From CAZLLE01 sp964560425 (GTDB taxonomy: Bacteria; Campylobacterota; Campylobacteria; Campylobacterales; QNZT01): 45,311 nt of DNA. This document shows positions 16,628-25,760 of the stretch, piece by piece (positions within the stretch are counted from its first letter, which is position 1; each line of letters opens with the position of its first letter). Below the pieces are notes generated by a model. The model did not search any database. It was not told where the DNA came from and saw nothing but the letters and a program-made list of their open reading frames with translations. A program made the translations under genes and the position numbers. The DNA lies in the NCBI GenBank assembly GCA_964560425.1, contig CAZLLE010000077.1:1-45311 (forward strand), written 5' to 3'.

Positions 16628-17815
16628 ATGAAAAAAATATTATTATCCGCAATAGCTATTATTTCAATAGCTCAAGTGGCAACAGCGTCTAACAGTTTAA
16701 CAGAGGCATTACAAAATGGAACATACTCTACAAAAGCTAGAGTATTCTATTTTGATAGAAGTTTTGATAAAGATGGGGTAGATGATGCACAAGCTTTAAC
16801 GGCAGGTGGTATCATGAAATATGTAAGTGGTGATTATATGGGACTCAAAATAGGACTTGCATATTATGGAAGTCATAGATTAGGTGGACTATATAGCAGA
16901 GAAGAGGGAAAAGGTACTAGTATTTTAGGAAGAAATGGTGAAGATCTCAATTTTCTCGGTGAAGCATATTTGGAATATAAAACGGGAAATACAATGATTA
17001 AAGTGGGTCGTCAACAACTAGCCACTCCACTTATGCAAAATCATGATCTTCGTATTCTTCCATCTGTTTATGAAGCAGCCATTTTGAGAAATACCGATCT
17101 TTCAAATACAATGTTAGAAGTTGGTTTTGTTCAAGCATACACAGGTTTTACATCTAAAGATAATGACTTTTTAGACATGAATAAAAAATGGGGAGAAGAT
17201 GGATTAGCATATATCTCTTTTAAAAATAGTAGCATCGAAAATTTAAGCATAAGAGGACAATATATTGCAGCTATATCTGATGAAGATAAAGCGGGAAATC
17301 CAATTAGTGTTGAAGATTATAAATATTTAGATGCAAAATATTCACTAAATAATATTGGAACCAAAAGTTATATCAAAGCACAATTTGGAGGAAATGCTTA
17401 CTCTGATGGAGATGATTCTACTCTAATGGGGGTAAAAGCAGGAACAACAATTGGAATGTTTGATTTAGCTATTCTTTATGACCAAATAACTGACAACTCT
17501 TTTAAAGCAGTAGAATCTGGTCCTATGTACTCAGATTGGCAACAAGGATATGGGAACTATGAGGCTAGTACAGCATTTGGTGGTCAAATAATTGCTCACC
17601 CAATGGCAGGACTTAGCATGAAACTTGGTTATGTTGATGTAAGTGCTGATGAAGGAAATGTAAGAGATGACTTTTCAGAAATGAATATTGACATCAAATA
17701 TAAAATTGATGGTATCTCAAAAGTAAGAGTCAGATACTCTCTAAAAGATCAAACAGATGAATCTGATAGAGAAGATCGAGACGATTTTAGAATTATCTAT
17801 TATATAAATTTCTAG
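16628..17815 (+). CDS. OprD-like outer-membrane porin of the TAXI-TRAP operon
   Basis: 395 residues: a signal peptide (about 1-20, ATAS cleavage region), then a beta-barrel rich in Tyr, Gly and Asp that ends in Phe (FRIIYYINF). VGRQQLATPLMQNHDLRILP is typical of the OprD/OprD-like porins of Campylobacterota, which let small solutes pass the outer membrane. AGGAG lies before the start, and the gene is 27 nt after the TRAP permease, so it is likely co-transcribed and supplies the same substrate. Substrate specificity is unknown. Confidence 0.85.
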   Translation: MKKILLSAIAIISIAQVATASNSLTEALQNGTYSTKARVFYFDRSFDKDGVDDAQALTAGGIMKYVSGDYMGLKIGLAYYGSHRLGGLYSREEGKGTSILGRNGEDLNFLGEAYLEYKTGNTMIKVGRQQLATPLMQNHDLRILPSVYEAAILRNTDLSNTMLEVGFVQAYTGFTSKDNDFLDMNKKWGEDGLAYISFKNSSIENLSIRGQYIAAISDEDKAGNPISVEDYKYLDAKYSLNNIGTKSYIKAQFGGNAYSDGDDSTLMGVKAGTTIGMFDLAILYDQITDNSFKAVESGPMYSDWQQGYGNYEASTAFGGQIIAHPMAGLSMKLGYVDVSADEGNVRDDFSEMNIDIKYKIDGISKVRVRYSLKDQTDESDREDRDDFRIIYYINF

Positions 17816-17821
17816 GTCTAT

Positions 17822-17847
17822 TTTGGTGAGTAATTTTACTCACCGAA
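17822..17847. terminator. Hairpin between the convergent porin and hspR genes
   Basis: GGTGAGTA (17825-17832) and TACTCACC (17837-17844) form a perfect 8-bp stem with a 4-nt loop. Three more pairs including a G-T wobble extend it. It lies 9 nt after the porin stop and overlaps the hspR stop. No good T-run follows on either strand, so termination is probable but not certain. Confidence 0.5.
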
Positions 17848-18210
17848 TATGATAATTTCATATACATTTTTACGCTTTACTAATGTTTGTCCAGAGGGAA
17901 TTGTACCCTCTTTTTTACACTTTGCTAGCTGAAGTTTTAAATCTTCAATCTCATTTTCAAACTCATCCATTTTCTCTTTAAATTGAAGGATAATATCCAC
18001 ACCAGCCAAATTAACACCCAAATTACGAGTAAGTCGTAAAATCATATTAATTTGATCAATATCTTTCTGAGAATAGAGTCTCATTTTTCCATCTGTTCTT
18101 GAGGGAGTAACCAATCCCTCTCTCTCATATTGTCTTAATGTTTGAGGATGTATGTTTAATGCCTTTGCAACAACACTAATCAAATATACTGGTTCATCAT
18201 AAGAGTGCAT
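17836..18210 (-). CDS. hspR: HspR, MerR-family heat-shock repressor
   Basis: A 124-residue protein. An N-terminal winged helix of the MerR type (about 8-75; VYLISVVAKALNIHPQTLRQYEREGLV) is followed by a coiled coil (about 85-110). HspR represses chaperone genes by binding HAIR-type operators and is usually autoregulated. It follows cbpA after 1 nt on the minus strand, the arrangement seen in Campylobacter and Helicobacter. I could not point to a clear HAIR operator in the cbpA promoter region. Confidence 0.92.
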   Translation of the reverse strand: MHSYDEPVYLISVVAKALNIHPQTLRQYEREGLVTPSRTDGKMRLYSQKDIDQINMILRLTRNLGVNLAGVDIILQFKEKMDEFENEIEDLKLQLAKCKKEGTIPSGQTLVKRKNVYEIIIFGE

Positions 18211-18211
18211 G

Positions 18212-19090
18212 TTATTCTCCTGGTAATTTCTCTTTCATGATCTTTACAAGATCTTCATCTAAAGTATCAATTTTAGGAAGAGAGACATTGAGTTTTAGAT
18301 ACAAATCTCCCATCTCCTTAGTTTTACGATTCACTACACCCTGCCCTTTGACACGAAGTTTTTGACCACTTCTAATACCTGCTGGTACTTTTACTGTGAT
18401 CTCCTTATGAGGTGTTTTGACCACAATTTTATCACCAAAAAGAGCAGTTTTGAGAGAGATATCAACCTCTTTTGTAAGATCATCACCATCTCTAGTATAT
18501 TCAGGAGACTCAGCAACACCAACTTTGATATATAGATCACCGACCTGTCCACCATGTCTTTGACCCTTACCCTTTACTCTTAATTTTTCACCATTTTTAA
18601 TTCCAGCAGGAATTTTTATATCAAAGCTACCAGAACCATCTCTCACAGAGTGTTTACCACCCAAAATAGCAACATCAAAAGGGATAATAATCCTAGACTC
18701 AACATCTAAATCAGGTTCATTAAAACCTCCAAAGCCACCAAATCCTCCGTGTCCACCAAATCCAGCAGACTGGCTACTAAAGCCACCTCCACCACCACCA
18801 AATATATTACGCAAAATTTCATCTAAATTTGATCCACCTTGACCACCAGCAAAATCATGGAAACTCTGTCCACCAAACATACTATCACCATGCATATCAT
18901 ATTGCTGTTTCTTTTGTGTATCACTCAATATCTCATATGCCGCATTAATCTCTTTGAACTTATCTTCTGCATCAGGAGATTTATTAATATCAGGATGATA
19001 TTTTCTCGCCAATTTTCTATAAGCTTTTTTAATCTCATCAGCTGATGCATTTTGACTTACATTAAGTGTTTCATACAAACTTTTACTCAC
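18212..19090 (-). CDS. cbpA: CbpA, DnaJ-family co-chaperone
   Basis: About 292 residues. An N-terminal J domain (SLYETLNVSQ...YHPDINK) has the HPD motif that stimulates DnaK. A Gly/Phe-rich linker (about 75-120) and two beta-sandwich substrate-binding domains follow, with no Cys-rich zinc domain; this makes it the CbpA type rather than DnaJ. I chose GTG 19090 because GGAG lies 7 nt before it and the protein then opens MSKSLYETL as in homologues. The upstream ATG at 19105 has no such site. It is co-transcribed with hspR, which probably feeds back on it. Confidence 0.92.
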   Translation of the reverse strand: MSKSLYETLNVSQNASADEIKKAYRKLARKYHPDINKSPDAEDKFKEINAAYEILSDTQKKQQYDMHGDSMFGGQSFHDFAGGQGGSNLDEILRNIFGGGGGGFSSQSAGFGGHGGFGGFGGFNEPDLDVESRIIIPFDVAILGGKHSVRDGSGSFDIKIPAGIKNGEKLRVKGKGQRHGGQVGDLYIKVGVAESPEYTRDGDDLTKEVDISLKTALFGDKIVVKTPHKEITVKVPAGIRSGQKLRVKGQGVVNRKTKEMGDLYLKLNVSLPKIDTLDEDLVKIMKEKLPGE

Positions 19091-19120
19091 TATACCACTC
19101 CACATATATATTTTATAAGT

Positions 19121-19150
19121 AGTATAGCATAAAACTTTAGTCTATGTCAA
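19121..19150 (-). promoter_or_regulatory. Sigma-70 promoter of cbpA-hspR
   Basis: On the minus strand TTGACA (19150-19145) is followed after 18 nt by TATACT (19126-19121), a near-consensus promoter that is unusual for this AT-rich phylum, where -35 boxes are weak. Transcription would start about 25 nt before the cbpA GTG. A strong promoter under a repressor such as HspR makes sense. Confidence 0.75.
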
Positions 19151-19219
19151 TCAACCTTAGAGAAATAATTGCTTAAATTTATTTATACATGATTAATAAT
19201 TATCTTGTATAATAAGAGA

Positions 19220-20617
19220 ATGAAAAGAGTATTTTTTATCACTATTTTAACTATTTCGTTTTTATATTCAAAGAGTGATTTTTTTACAGACATGCCCAAA
19301 ACTTCAAAAAGGGTCATGCCTAAAAGTAATCAAGTGATTCTATCTTTTTATGATGCAATTAAAGATGTTAGAAAATCTGTCGTAAATATTTCAACTACTA
19401 AAAAAGTACAAGTTTCAAGAGAGTTAGAACAACTTTTTAATCACCCACTTTTCAAAGAGTTTTTTGGTTTACAACTTAAGAAACAAAATAGCAAAAAAGT
19501 AAACTCTTTGGGTTCTGGTGTAATTATCTCCCAAGATGGATATATCATTACAAACAATCATGTTATTGCTGATGCTAGTGAAATTTTTGTAAATATTCCA
19601 AGCAGGACAAAAACTTATAGAGCCAAGCTTGTTGGCAGTGACCCAAAAACAGATATTGCTGTAATCAAAATTCAATCTAAAAATCTAACTATTGCTAAAT
19701 TTGCAGACTCCTCCAAACTAAGAGAGGGAGATATTGTTTTTGCTATTGGAAATCCATTTGGCATTGGAGAATCTATTACTCAAGGTATCATATCTGCTTT
19801 GAATAAAAGAAAAGTAGGACTAAATCAATATGAAAATTTTATTCAAACTGATGCCTCTATCAACCCTGGTAACTCTGGGGGAGCATTGACTGATAGTAGA
19901 GGAGCTTTGATTGGTATAAATAGTGCCATAGTCTCTAAAAGTGGCGGTAACAATGGTATTGGCTTTGCTATTCCTGTAAACATGGTAAAAAATATTGCTG
20001 AAAAACTGATTAGACATGGAGAAGTGCAAAGAGGATATCTTGGAGTAAATCTTTCAGATCTCACACCACAAATAGCAAGCCTATACAAACATAAACGAGG
20101 TGCACTTATTTTAAATATTATACCACATGGTGCTGCCTATAGGGCTAATCTAAAAAGAGGCGATCTTATTTTATCCATAGGAGATGAGACAATTAACGAT
20201 ACAAGCGAACTTAGAAATGCCATCGCTTCATACTCTCCAAATACTAGAGTACCTATACTTTATGAGAGAAATAGAGAGATTAAAAAGACAATTATAACAT
20301 TAAGCTCAAAAGAAAATCTAAATAGTTTTACTCGATCAAATGAGATAATCGAGGGGTTACAAGTATCTAAACTTTCACAATATCTAAGACAAAAGATGAG
20401 TATACCTTATCATATTAGAGGGATTGTGGTCACAAAGGTAAGATCTAAAACATATGCTCATAGAGTAGGTTTTCAAAAAGGCGATATTATTTTACAAGTT
20501 AATGATTTTGAAACGGATAATTTAGATAAATTTAAATATGCTATAAAACACAGCAATCCAAGAGATAGAGAAATTTTTGTCACTAGAAGTGGTTATGTTG
20601 TAGTTATCAATGGATAG
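19220..20617 (+). CDS. htrA: HtrA/DegQ periplasmic serine protease and chaperone
   Basis: About 465 residues from ATG 19220 (the TTG at 19205 is less likely). It has a signal peptide (about 1-19), then a trypsin-like domain with the triad His114 (TNNHVI), Asp145 (KTDIAVI) and Ser219 (NPGNSGGA), then two PDZ domains (about 260-350 and 370-465). It degrades or refolds damaged envelope proteins in the periplasm. It is divergent from cbpA-hspR and followed by a two-component pair, the same order as in Campylobacter jejuni. The htrA-cprRS stretch is compact and probably co-transcribed. Confidence 0.93.
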   Translation: MKRVFFITILTISFLYSKSDFFTDMPKTSKRVMPKSNQVILSFYDAIKDVRKSVVNISTTKKVQVSRELEQLFNHPLFKEFFGLQLKKQNSKKVNSLGSGVIISQDGYIITNNHVIADASEIFVNIPSRTKTYRAKLVGSDPKTDIAVIKIQSKNLTIAKFADSSKLREGDIVFAIGNPFGIGESITQGIISALNKRKVGLNQYENFIQTDASINPGNSGGALTDSRGALIGINSAIVSKSGGNNGIGFAIPVNMVKNIAEKLIRHGEVQRGYLGVNLSDLTPQIASLYKHKRGALILNIIPHGAAYRANLKRGDLILSIGDETINDTSELRNAIASYSPNTRVPILYERNREIKKTIITLSSKENLNSFTRSNEIIEGLQVSKLSQYLRQKMSIPYHIRGIVVTKVRSKTYAHRVGFQKGDIILQVNDFETDNLDKFKYAIKHSNPRDREIFVTRSGYVVVING

Positions 20618-20627
20618 GGAGATAGAT

Positions 20628-21317
20628 ATGATTAAAATACTTATGATAGAAGATGATCCAGAGTTGGCTGAAATTTTGAGTGAATACTTAGAACAGTTTA
20701 ATATAGAAGTAACGAATATAGAAGATCCTTTTATAGGCATGGCTACACTTGATACAAGTAAATTTGATCTTGTTATTTTAGATCTCACACTTCCTGGCTT
20801 AGATGGGCTAGATGTATGTAGTGATATTCGTAAAAGACACAATATTCCTATTATTATCTCCTCTGCAAGACATGATATTACAGATAAAGTAGAAGCATTA
20901 GAGAGAGGTGCTGATGATTATCTGCCAAAACCATACAATCCAAGAGAGCTTCAAGCTAGAATAAAAAGTCTTCTGCGTCGTGAAAAACATGATTTTAAAA
21001 ATGATATATCTCAAAGAGAAAAACATGAAGATAAAGATATAGAGATAAATGAAGAAAAAAATGAAATTTCATTCAAAAAAAATGTTTTATCTTTGACAAA
21101 TGCGGAGTATGGAATACTAAAACATATGTTATCAAAAGAGGGAAATGTAGTCTCTCGTGAGGAGTTAATCTATAATGTAGAAGCTATTAGTGAAGAGAGT
21201 ACAAATAAAAGCATTGATGTAATTGTGGGAAGAATTAGACAAAAATTAGATGAAGTTCCAAAAAGCCCAAAATATATCTTATCTGTAAGAGGTGTTGGAT
21301 ATAAATTAGTACAATGA
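20628..21317 (+). CDS. cprR: OmpR-type response regulator, CprR-like
   Basis: About 229 residues. The receiver domain has the acidic pair (IEDD) and phosphoacceptor Asp52 (VILDLTLPGLDGLD), with the switch Lys in LPKPYNP. A C-terminal OmpR winged helix follows (about 140-228; ending GVGYKLVQ). I chose ATG 20628 because it has GGGAG at 6 nt; the longer frame from 20610 overlaps htrA. Gene order with htrA matches Campylobacter CprR, a regulator tied to envelope homeostasis and biofilm. The symbol rests on synteny. Confidence 0.8.
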   Translation: MIKILMIEDDPELAEILSEYLEQFNIEVTNIEDPFIGMATLDTSKFDLVILDLTLPGLDGLDVCSDIRKRHNIPIIISSARHDITDKVEALERGADDYLPKPYNPRELQARIKSLLRREKHDFKNDISQREKHEDKDIEINEEKNEISFKKNVLSLTNAEYGILKHMLSKEGNVVSREELIYNVEAISEESTNKSIDVIVGRIRQKLDEVPKSPKYILSVRGVGYKLVQ

Positions 21318-22567
21318 AAAAATTTTCCATCTTTGGTATTATCACCTTTATGTTTATAATGGCAGCAATTGCTGTTGTCATAGGTTATAACTATAATAAA
21401 AAATATGAGAAAGAAAAATCTAAAGATGCACTCAATCAACGATATGCAATTGTAACAAGTTCAACACTTTATAGACTTATCTCATCACCATTAGATGAAG
21501 ATTTTGTAAATGATCTACATGACACTTTTCATGTTAATCTTATTATCAATCCTGCTTTAAGAAAAAAGATAGAGAAAGAGAGTGAAGTTTTAGAGACTAG
21601 AAAAACTCGTATTGGTAGTGGAACAATACTATACTACAAAGAGAGAGATAATAACTATCTTTTAATAAAATCAGCAAATGGATCTTCTATACTTGTAGAA
21701 GATACAGTCTATAAAAAATATGTTAATAAAATTCATACTATCAAATATATCTTTTTAGGATTTGGTCTACTTCTATTTATTGTATATTTTGTAATTATTA
21801 GAAAATTAAGACCCGTAAAAAAACTCAAAAGTGAAATAGATAAATTCGCCAATGGAAACCTCAATATAAACTGTAAAATAGATGGTGATGATGAAATTGC
21901 AGAACTTGCAAATGCATTTAACCACTCAGTTGAGCAGATCAGAAAACTAAATAGCTCTCGTAAACTATTTTTACGAAATATTATGCATGAACTTAAAACC
22001 CCTATTACAAAAGGTATGATTACAGTAGAGATGATAGAGGATGGTAAACAAAAAGATAGACTTATATCAACTTTTCAAAGATTGGAAAACCTTCTCAATG
22101 AGTTTGCAGCAATTGAGCAGATCTCTGTAGATGATAAACACCTCACAAAAAGAGTATATAGACTTATAGATGCCATTGATGAAGCTATTGATATATCTAT
22201 GGTTGATCCAGAACTTATTCATATTAATCTTAGAAAAAATTTAAATCTAAAAATTGATTTTAAACTTTTTAGTATTGCTATTAAAAATATGATTGACAAC
22301 GGAATTAAATACTCACATGATAAGCAAATTCATATTAGTGCTGATTTAAGAGCAATTACTTTTTCTAGTGTAGGAACAAAACTTGTTCATGATCTATCCT
22401 ATTATATTGAACCATTTACAAAAGGGTCAAATAAATCAGCCAAAAGTTTTGGATTAGGATTATATATAGTAGACAGTATTCTAAAGGCACATGATATGCA
22501 ACTTACATACAACTATTCTAATGGTCACAACATATTTAAGTTTATTAAATTTAAGCCGATAGAGTAA
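21314..22567 (+). CDS. cprS: Sensor histidine kinase, CprS-like
   Basis: A 417-residue membrane kinase. TM1 (about 7-25), a short periplasmic part (about 26-140), TM2 (about 142-162) and HAMP lead to the dimerisation helix with His225 (IMHELKTPI) and an ATPase domain with an N-box (MIDNGIKYSHD) and G-box (GLGLYIVDS). The first codon overlaps the end of the response regulator by 4 nt, so the pair is translationally coupled. It would phosphorylate the adjacent CprR-like regulator in response to an envelope signal. Confidence 0.85.
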   Translation: MKKFSIFGIITFMFIMAAIAVVIGYNYNKKYEKEKSKDALNQRYAIVTSSTLYRLISSPLDEDFVNDLHDTFHVNLIINPALRKKIEKESEVLETRKTRIGSGTILYYKERDNNYLLIKSANGSSILVEDTVYKKYVNKIHTIKYIFLGFGLLLFIVYFVIIRKLRPVKKLKSEIDKFANGNLNINCKIDGDDEIAELANAFNHSVEQIRKLNSSRKLFLRNIMHELKTPITKGMITVEMIEDGKQKDRLISTFQRLENLLNEFAAIEQISVDDKHLTKRVYRLIDAIDEAIDISMVDPELIHINLRKNLNLKIDFKLFSIAIKNMIDNGIKYSHDKQIHISADLRAITFSSVGTKLVHDLSYYIEPFTKGSNKSAKSFGLGLYIVDSILKAHDMQLTYNYSNGHNIFKFIKFKPIE

Positions 22568-22608
22568 GTAGAATTAAAAAAAACTGAAAAATATAAAAGG
22601 AAATTAAA

Positions 22609-23013
22609 ATGGCCACAAAATTTGACTCAGCGACGACACTTAAAGCACTTATATCTCATCATGTTGCTATGATTAATAGATTTGAAGCTCACTCTTTTGA
22701 GGAGTTTGCACTACTATTTTTAAAAATAGATAATGTTAAAAATATAAATTCACTAGAGATTAAAAAAAGTATTCAAATTATTTTTAGAGATAGTGATATT
22801 ATATTTGAACATGAGGGAAACTATATTATTCTACTACCAAAAACAAATTGGAATGGAGCCATAGAACTTATACAAGGATTGCAAAATTTTTTAAATCAAG
22901 AATTTCTAGATTCAGTAATAACATATCCAGATGATGGAAAAAATGCAGATGAGTTAATTAATTCACTATCTAAGATGGTAGAAAAATATTATAAAATAAA
23001 ACTTAATTTTTAA
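22609..23013 (+). CDS. Small GGDEF-fold-like protein of unknown function
   Basis: 134 residues, no signal peptide or membrane helix. The middle (ALLFLKIDNVKNIN...DSDIIFEHEGNYIILLPKTNW) follows the beta-alpha-beta order of GGDEF domains: LLFLDIDxFK, then LRxSDIxxRxGGDEFxxLLP. The GGDEF loop itself is HEGNY, so there is no diguanylate cyclase active site. A ribosome site AAAAGGAAA precedes the ATG. It lies 41 nt after the cprS-like gene and may be a regulatory accessory of that pair. The fold call is by eye and moderately uncertain. Confidence 0.5.
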   Translation: MATKFDSATTLKALISHHVAMINRFEAHSFEEFALLFLKIDNVKNINSLEIKKSIQIIFRDSDIIFEHEGNYIILLPKTNWNGAIELIQGLQNFLNQEFLDSVITYPDDGKNADELINSLSKMVEKYYKIKLNF

Positions 23014-23131
23014 CATTATCAACAAAAAAATATAAAATATTTTATTAAAAATTTTTTTTTCTAAGTTTATTATTTTGTACAATATTCAAGTAAGTTTTTG
23101 ATAGACTTTAAACAAAGAGTTATTAAATATG

Positions 23132-23160
23132 AAGAGAGAACCCACAATTAATTCTCTCTT
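23132..23160 (+). terminator. Hairpin before the OmpA-type gene
   Basis: AAGAGAGAA (23132-23140) pairs with TTCTCTCTT (23152-23160) over 9 bp, then TT. It lies between the htrA-cprRS transcript and the next gene, 28 nt before its ATG. It could be a terminator or a leader hairpin of the OmpA-type gene. The 23014-23131 stretch before it is AT-rich with no gene. Confidence 0.5.
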
Positions 23161-23188
23161 TTGGCTTAAATTTTTGCAAGGGAAACAG

Positions 23189-24550
23189 ATGAAAAAAATA
23201 CTTTTAATTATATTAGGTTTAATTGCTATTATAGCTCTCTCTTATGGTTGCTTTTTTATGAAAAAGGATTTAATCAAAGAGGATCTTCTTTCAAAAGCAC
23301 AAAGCACCTATAAAATTAATCAAATGGATTGGGTACATCCTACAATTAAAGGTGAAAATCTAGAGATTACAAGAGTTCTACAGTTAAATGGTAATGCACC
23401 ATCTCAAGAAGCAAAAGATGAAGCTGAAAAAGTTGCATCTACTATTGAAGGTTTGAATGGTATAGATAATCAGATAACTATCCCTATTGATAATAAAAAG
23501 CCCATACAAAAGTCCGATATTAACGAACTTGCACAGAGTATTGTAGATCAAGAAAGTCAAATAGATCCTATGAACGAGGATATTCAATTAGTATCATCAG
23601 ATAGTAATCTTCAAAATGAAGATGAAATTAATTCTGATATTGAATCTAGCACTCAAGAGCAGGAGATAGAGGAAAAACCAACAACAGATATAATAAAACC
23701 ATCACCATATATATTTAGTGCTATCAAAAATGAAAATGGGAATCTCCTATTAAATGGTTTTATAGGTAATCAGGAAGAGTATGATAATGTTCTCTTATTA
23801 GCAAAAAAACTTTTTGAAGAGGGTAAGATTAAAAATGATTTGAAAGTAGTAAGTGGAAATCCAAAGGGATGGAGCGAAATGATACTTTTATCTATTAATA
23901 AATTACATGACATAGATTATGGTGATATTAAAATAACTGATAGCAGTTATATTTTTAATGCTCATGTCAGTTCAGATAAAGAGAAAAAAGCTTTCTTAGA
24001 TGATATAAAAGCCAAACTCTCTACACCAAATAATCAATATATTAGATACCAAGGTGACTATATTATAACTGCACCAGTTCCTATTCAACAGATAGAAAAC
24101 TACTCAGACAATATTAAAAATAGAGATACAAAAGCTCAGAATAGTGAACAAGAAAAAGAGGCTCACAATCAATCTAATCTATCTTGTCAAAAAGAGTTTA
24201 ATGCTCTTTTAAAAAATGAAAAAATTCAATTTAGATATAACAAATCAATAATTAAAAAAGATAGTTATTCACTTTTAAATTCTCTTGCAAGGGTAGCAAA
24301 AAAGTGTAAAAATGCAAAAATAGTTATTGGAGGTTATACAGATTCAATTGGAAGTAAAGCCTATAACAAAAATTTAAGCAGAAAAAGAGCCAACAGAGTA
24401 AAAAATTACCTAATTAGAAGGGGAGTATCTAAAAATAATTTAAAAGCAATTGGCTATGGAGAATCTAATCCAATTGCAGATAACTTCCATGAAGCAGGTA
24501 GAGCAAAAAATAGAAGAATTGAGTTTAAAATAGAAGGAGTAGAAAAGTGA
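23189..24550 (+). CDS. OmpA-family peptidoglycan-binding membrane protein
   Basis: About 453 residues from ATG 23189, preceded by AAGGGAAACAG; the frame extends to 23129 but crosses the hairpin. An N-terminal membrane anchor (about 1-25) is followed by a region with repeated sequence of BON/periplasmic type (QLNGNAPSQEAKDEAEKVA, then LLLNGFIGNQEEYDNVLLLA), an acidic linker and a C-terminal OmpA domain (about 345-450; GGYTDSIGSKAYNKNLSRKR and GRAKNRRIEF). The OmpA part binds diaminopimelate of peptidoglycan. The layout recalls ArfA-type proteins. The next gene overlaps its stop (GTGA), so the two probably work together. Confidence 0.75.
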   Translation: MKKILLIILGLIAIIALSYGCFFMKKDLIKEDLLSKAQSTYKINQMDWVHPTIKGENLEITRVLQLNGNAPSQEAKDEAEKVASTIEGLNGIDNQITIPIDNKKPIQKSDINELAQSIVDQESQIDPMNEDIQLVSSDSNLQNEDEINSDIESSTQEQEIEEKPTTDIIKPSPYIFSAIKNENGNLLLNGFIGNQEEYDNVLLLAKKLFEEGKIKNDLKVVSGNPKGWSEMILLSINKLHDIDYGDIKITDSSYIFNAHVSSDKEKKAFLDDIKAKLSTPNNQYIRYQGDYIITAPVPIQQIENYSDNIKNRDTKAQNSEQEKEAHNQSNLSCQKEFNALLKNEKIQFRYNKSIIKKDSYSLLNSLARVAKKCKNAKIVIGGYTDSIGSKAYNKNLSRKRANRVKNYLIRRGVSKNNLKAIGYGESNPIADNFHEAGRAKNRRIEFKIEGVEK

Positions 24551-25731
24551 GCTATTTATTAATAGAAATTTTAGCGTGCTTATTAATAGCAGGACTAATT
24601 GGTGCAGTTATAGGCTGGTTATTAAGAGGTGGTTGTAATAAAAAAATAAAAGATTGTGAAGAAGAGTGTCGCATGAAACTCAACTCTTTAGAATCAACTT
24701 ATAGTGATGTCGATGAGACAGATGATTACCAAATGAAGTTTGAAAATGAAGCAAAAAAGGTCAATAAGACATATCAAGAGATTAATGACATTGAAGAGGA
24801 TCTAATAGATAAGAATGATATAAAAGTTGAAAATCATATTTTAGATATAGAAGAACCAGAGCCATTAAAAGGATTTAGTAAACCTAAAGAGAAAATTAAA
24901 ATACCTACTCTTGGAAATATTGCAATAGATGATATTAATCTAGATAAACCTGTTCAAGATCATAAAGATAAATTTGACATGGATATGGATCTAGAAACAC
25001 CTGAGATATCTAAACTAGATCTTCATGACATTGAATTAAATAAAAAAGAGCAAGATATATCCATTGATTTTGTTAATCCAGATATAGAGCTAAAATCACA
25101 AAAAACCCTAGAACAAGAAGATGGAATAAAACTCAATATTCCAAATATACCAGATATAGAAAAGCCAATTATAAAAAAAGATGATATCAAATTAAACATA
25201 CCAAATCTTTCAATCGACATGGATGAAGATAAAGGTAAAGCTCGTACTGGTTTTATCCTAGGAGATAATATAGAAGATAATAAAATAGCCTCTCCTATAG
25301 AAGAGAAATATGAAATAGAAAAAGATAATAATATGCAAGAGAGCTATGACATTCAAGAGATAGAAGGAATAGGACCAGCATATGGAAGAAAACTTAGATC
25401 AATGGGAGTAGAGAGTACCCTAGATTTAATAGAACTTTTCAAAAAGAATACTCATCGAATAGATCGAGCAGCACAAGATATGAGAGTAAAACCAGAGGCA
25501 ATTACAGCATGGATTAGCATGGCAGATCTAATGAGACTTCCTGGAATAAACTCCCAATGTGCAGAGCTCCTACAAACAATAGGAATCTCTTCAGCCATAG
25601 AGTTATCTATTACAAATGCACACTCAATTCATAATGAGATGTTAAAATTTAATCAAAAATATCCAGTATGTCCTGAAGTACCATCAGCAGAGACAATTAC
25701 AACATGGATTCTTTCTGCAAAAAACTTATAA
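24547..25731 (+). CDS. Membrane-anchored DUF4332 helix-hairpin-helix protein
   Basis: 394 residues from a GTG that overlaps the OmpA-type gene by 4 nt. One N-terminal membrane helix (about 4-27), a long acidic, low-complexity stretch (about 50-270) with a repeated IKLNIPN unit, and a C-terminal DUF4332 region (about 275-394) with helix-hairpin-helix motifs (IEGIGPAYGRKLRSMGV and LMRLPGINSQCAELL). HhH motifs usually bind DNA or proteins without base specificity. A membrane-tethered copy beside a peptidoglycan-binding OmpA protein is unusual. Function is not known to me. Confidence 0.7.
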   Translation: MSYLLIEILACLLIAGLIGAVIGWLLRGGCNKKIKDCEEECRMKLNSLESTYSDVDETDDYQMKFENEAKKVNKTYQEINDIEEDLIDKNDIKVENHILDIEEPEPLKGFSKPKEKIKIPTLGNIAIDDINLDKPVQDHKDKFDMDMDLETPEISKLDLHDIELNKKEQDISIDFVNPDIELKSQKTLEQEDGIKLNIPNIPDIEKPIIKKDDIKLNIPNLSIDMDEDKGKARTGFILGDNIEDNKIASPIEEKYEIEKDNNMQESYDIQEIEGIGPAYGRKLRSMGVESTLDLIELFKKNTHRIDRAAQDMRVKPEAITAWISMADLMRLPGINSQCAELLQTIGISSAIELSITNAHSIHNEMLKFNQKYPVCPEVPSAETITTWILSAKNL

Positions 25732-25732
25732 G

Positions 25733-25760
25733 AACAAGAAGCAAAAAGCTTCCTGTTTTT
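25733..25760. terminator. Bidirectional terminator between the DUF4332 gene and purH
   Basis: AACAAGAAGC and GCTTCCTGTT form a 10-bp stem with one mismatch and a 5-A loop, followed by a run of T on the plus strand. On the minus strand the stem also precedes the end of purH. It starts 2 nt after the DUF4332 stop. Confidence 0.75.

Noticed and set aside
19091..19219. HspR operator (HAIR, CTTGAGT-N7-ACTCAAG) in the cbpA-htrA intergenic region
   Set aside because: Only partial matches such as CCTTAGAG and CTTTAG in direct, not inverted, order. Not enough to call an operator.
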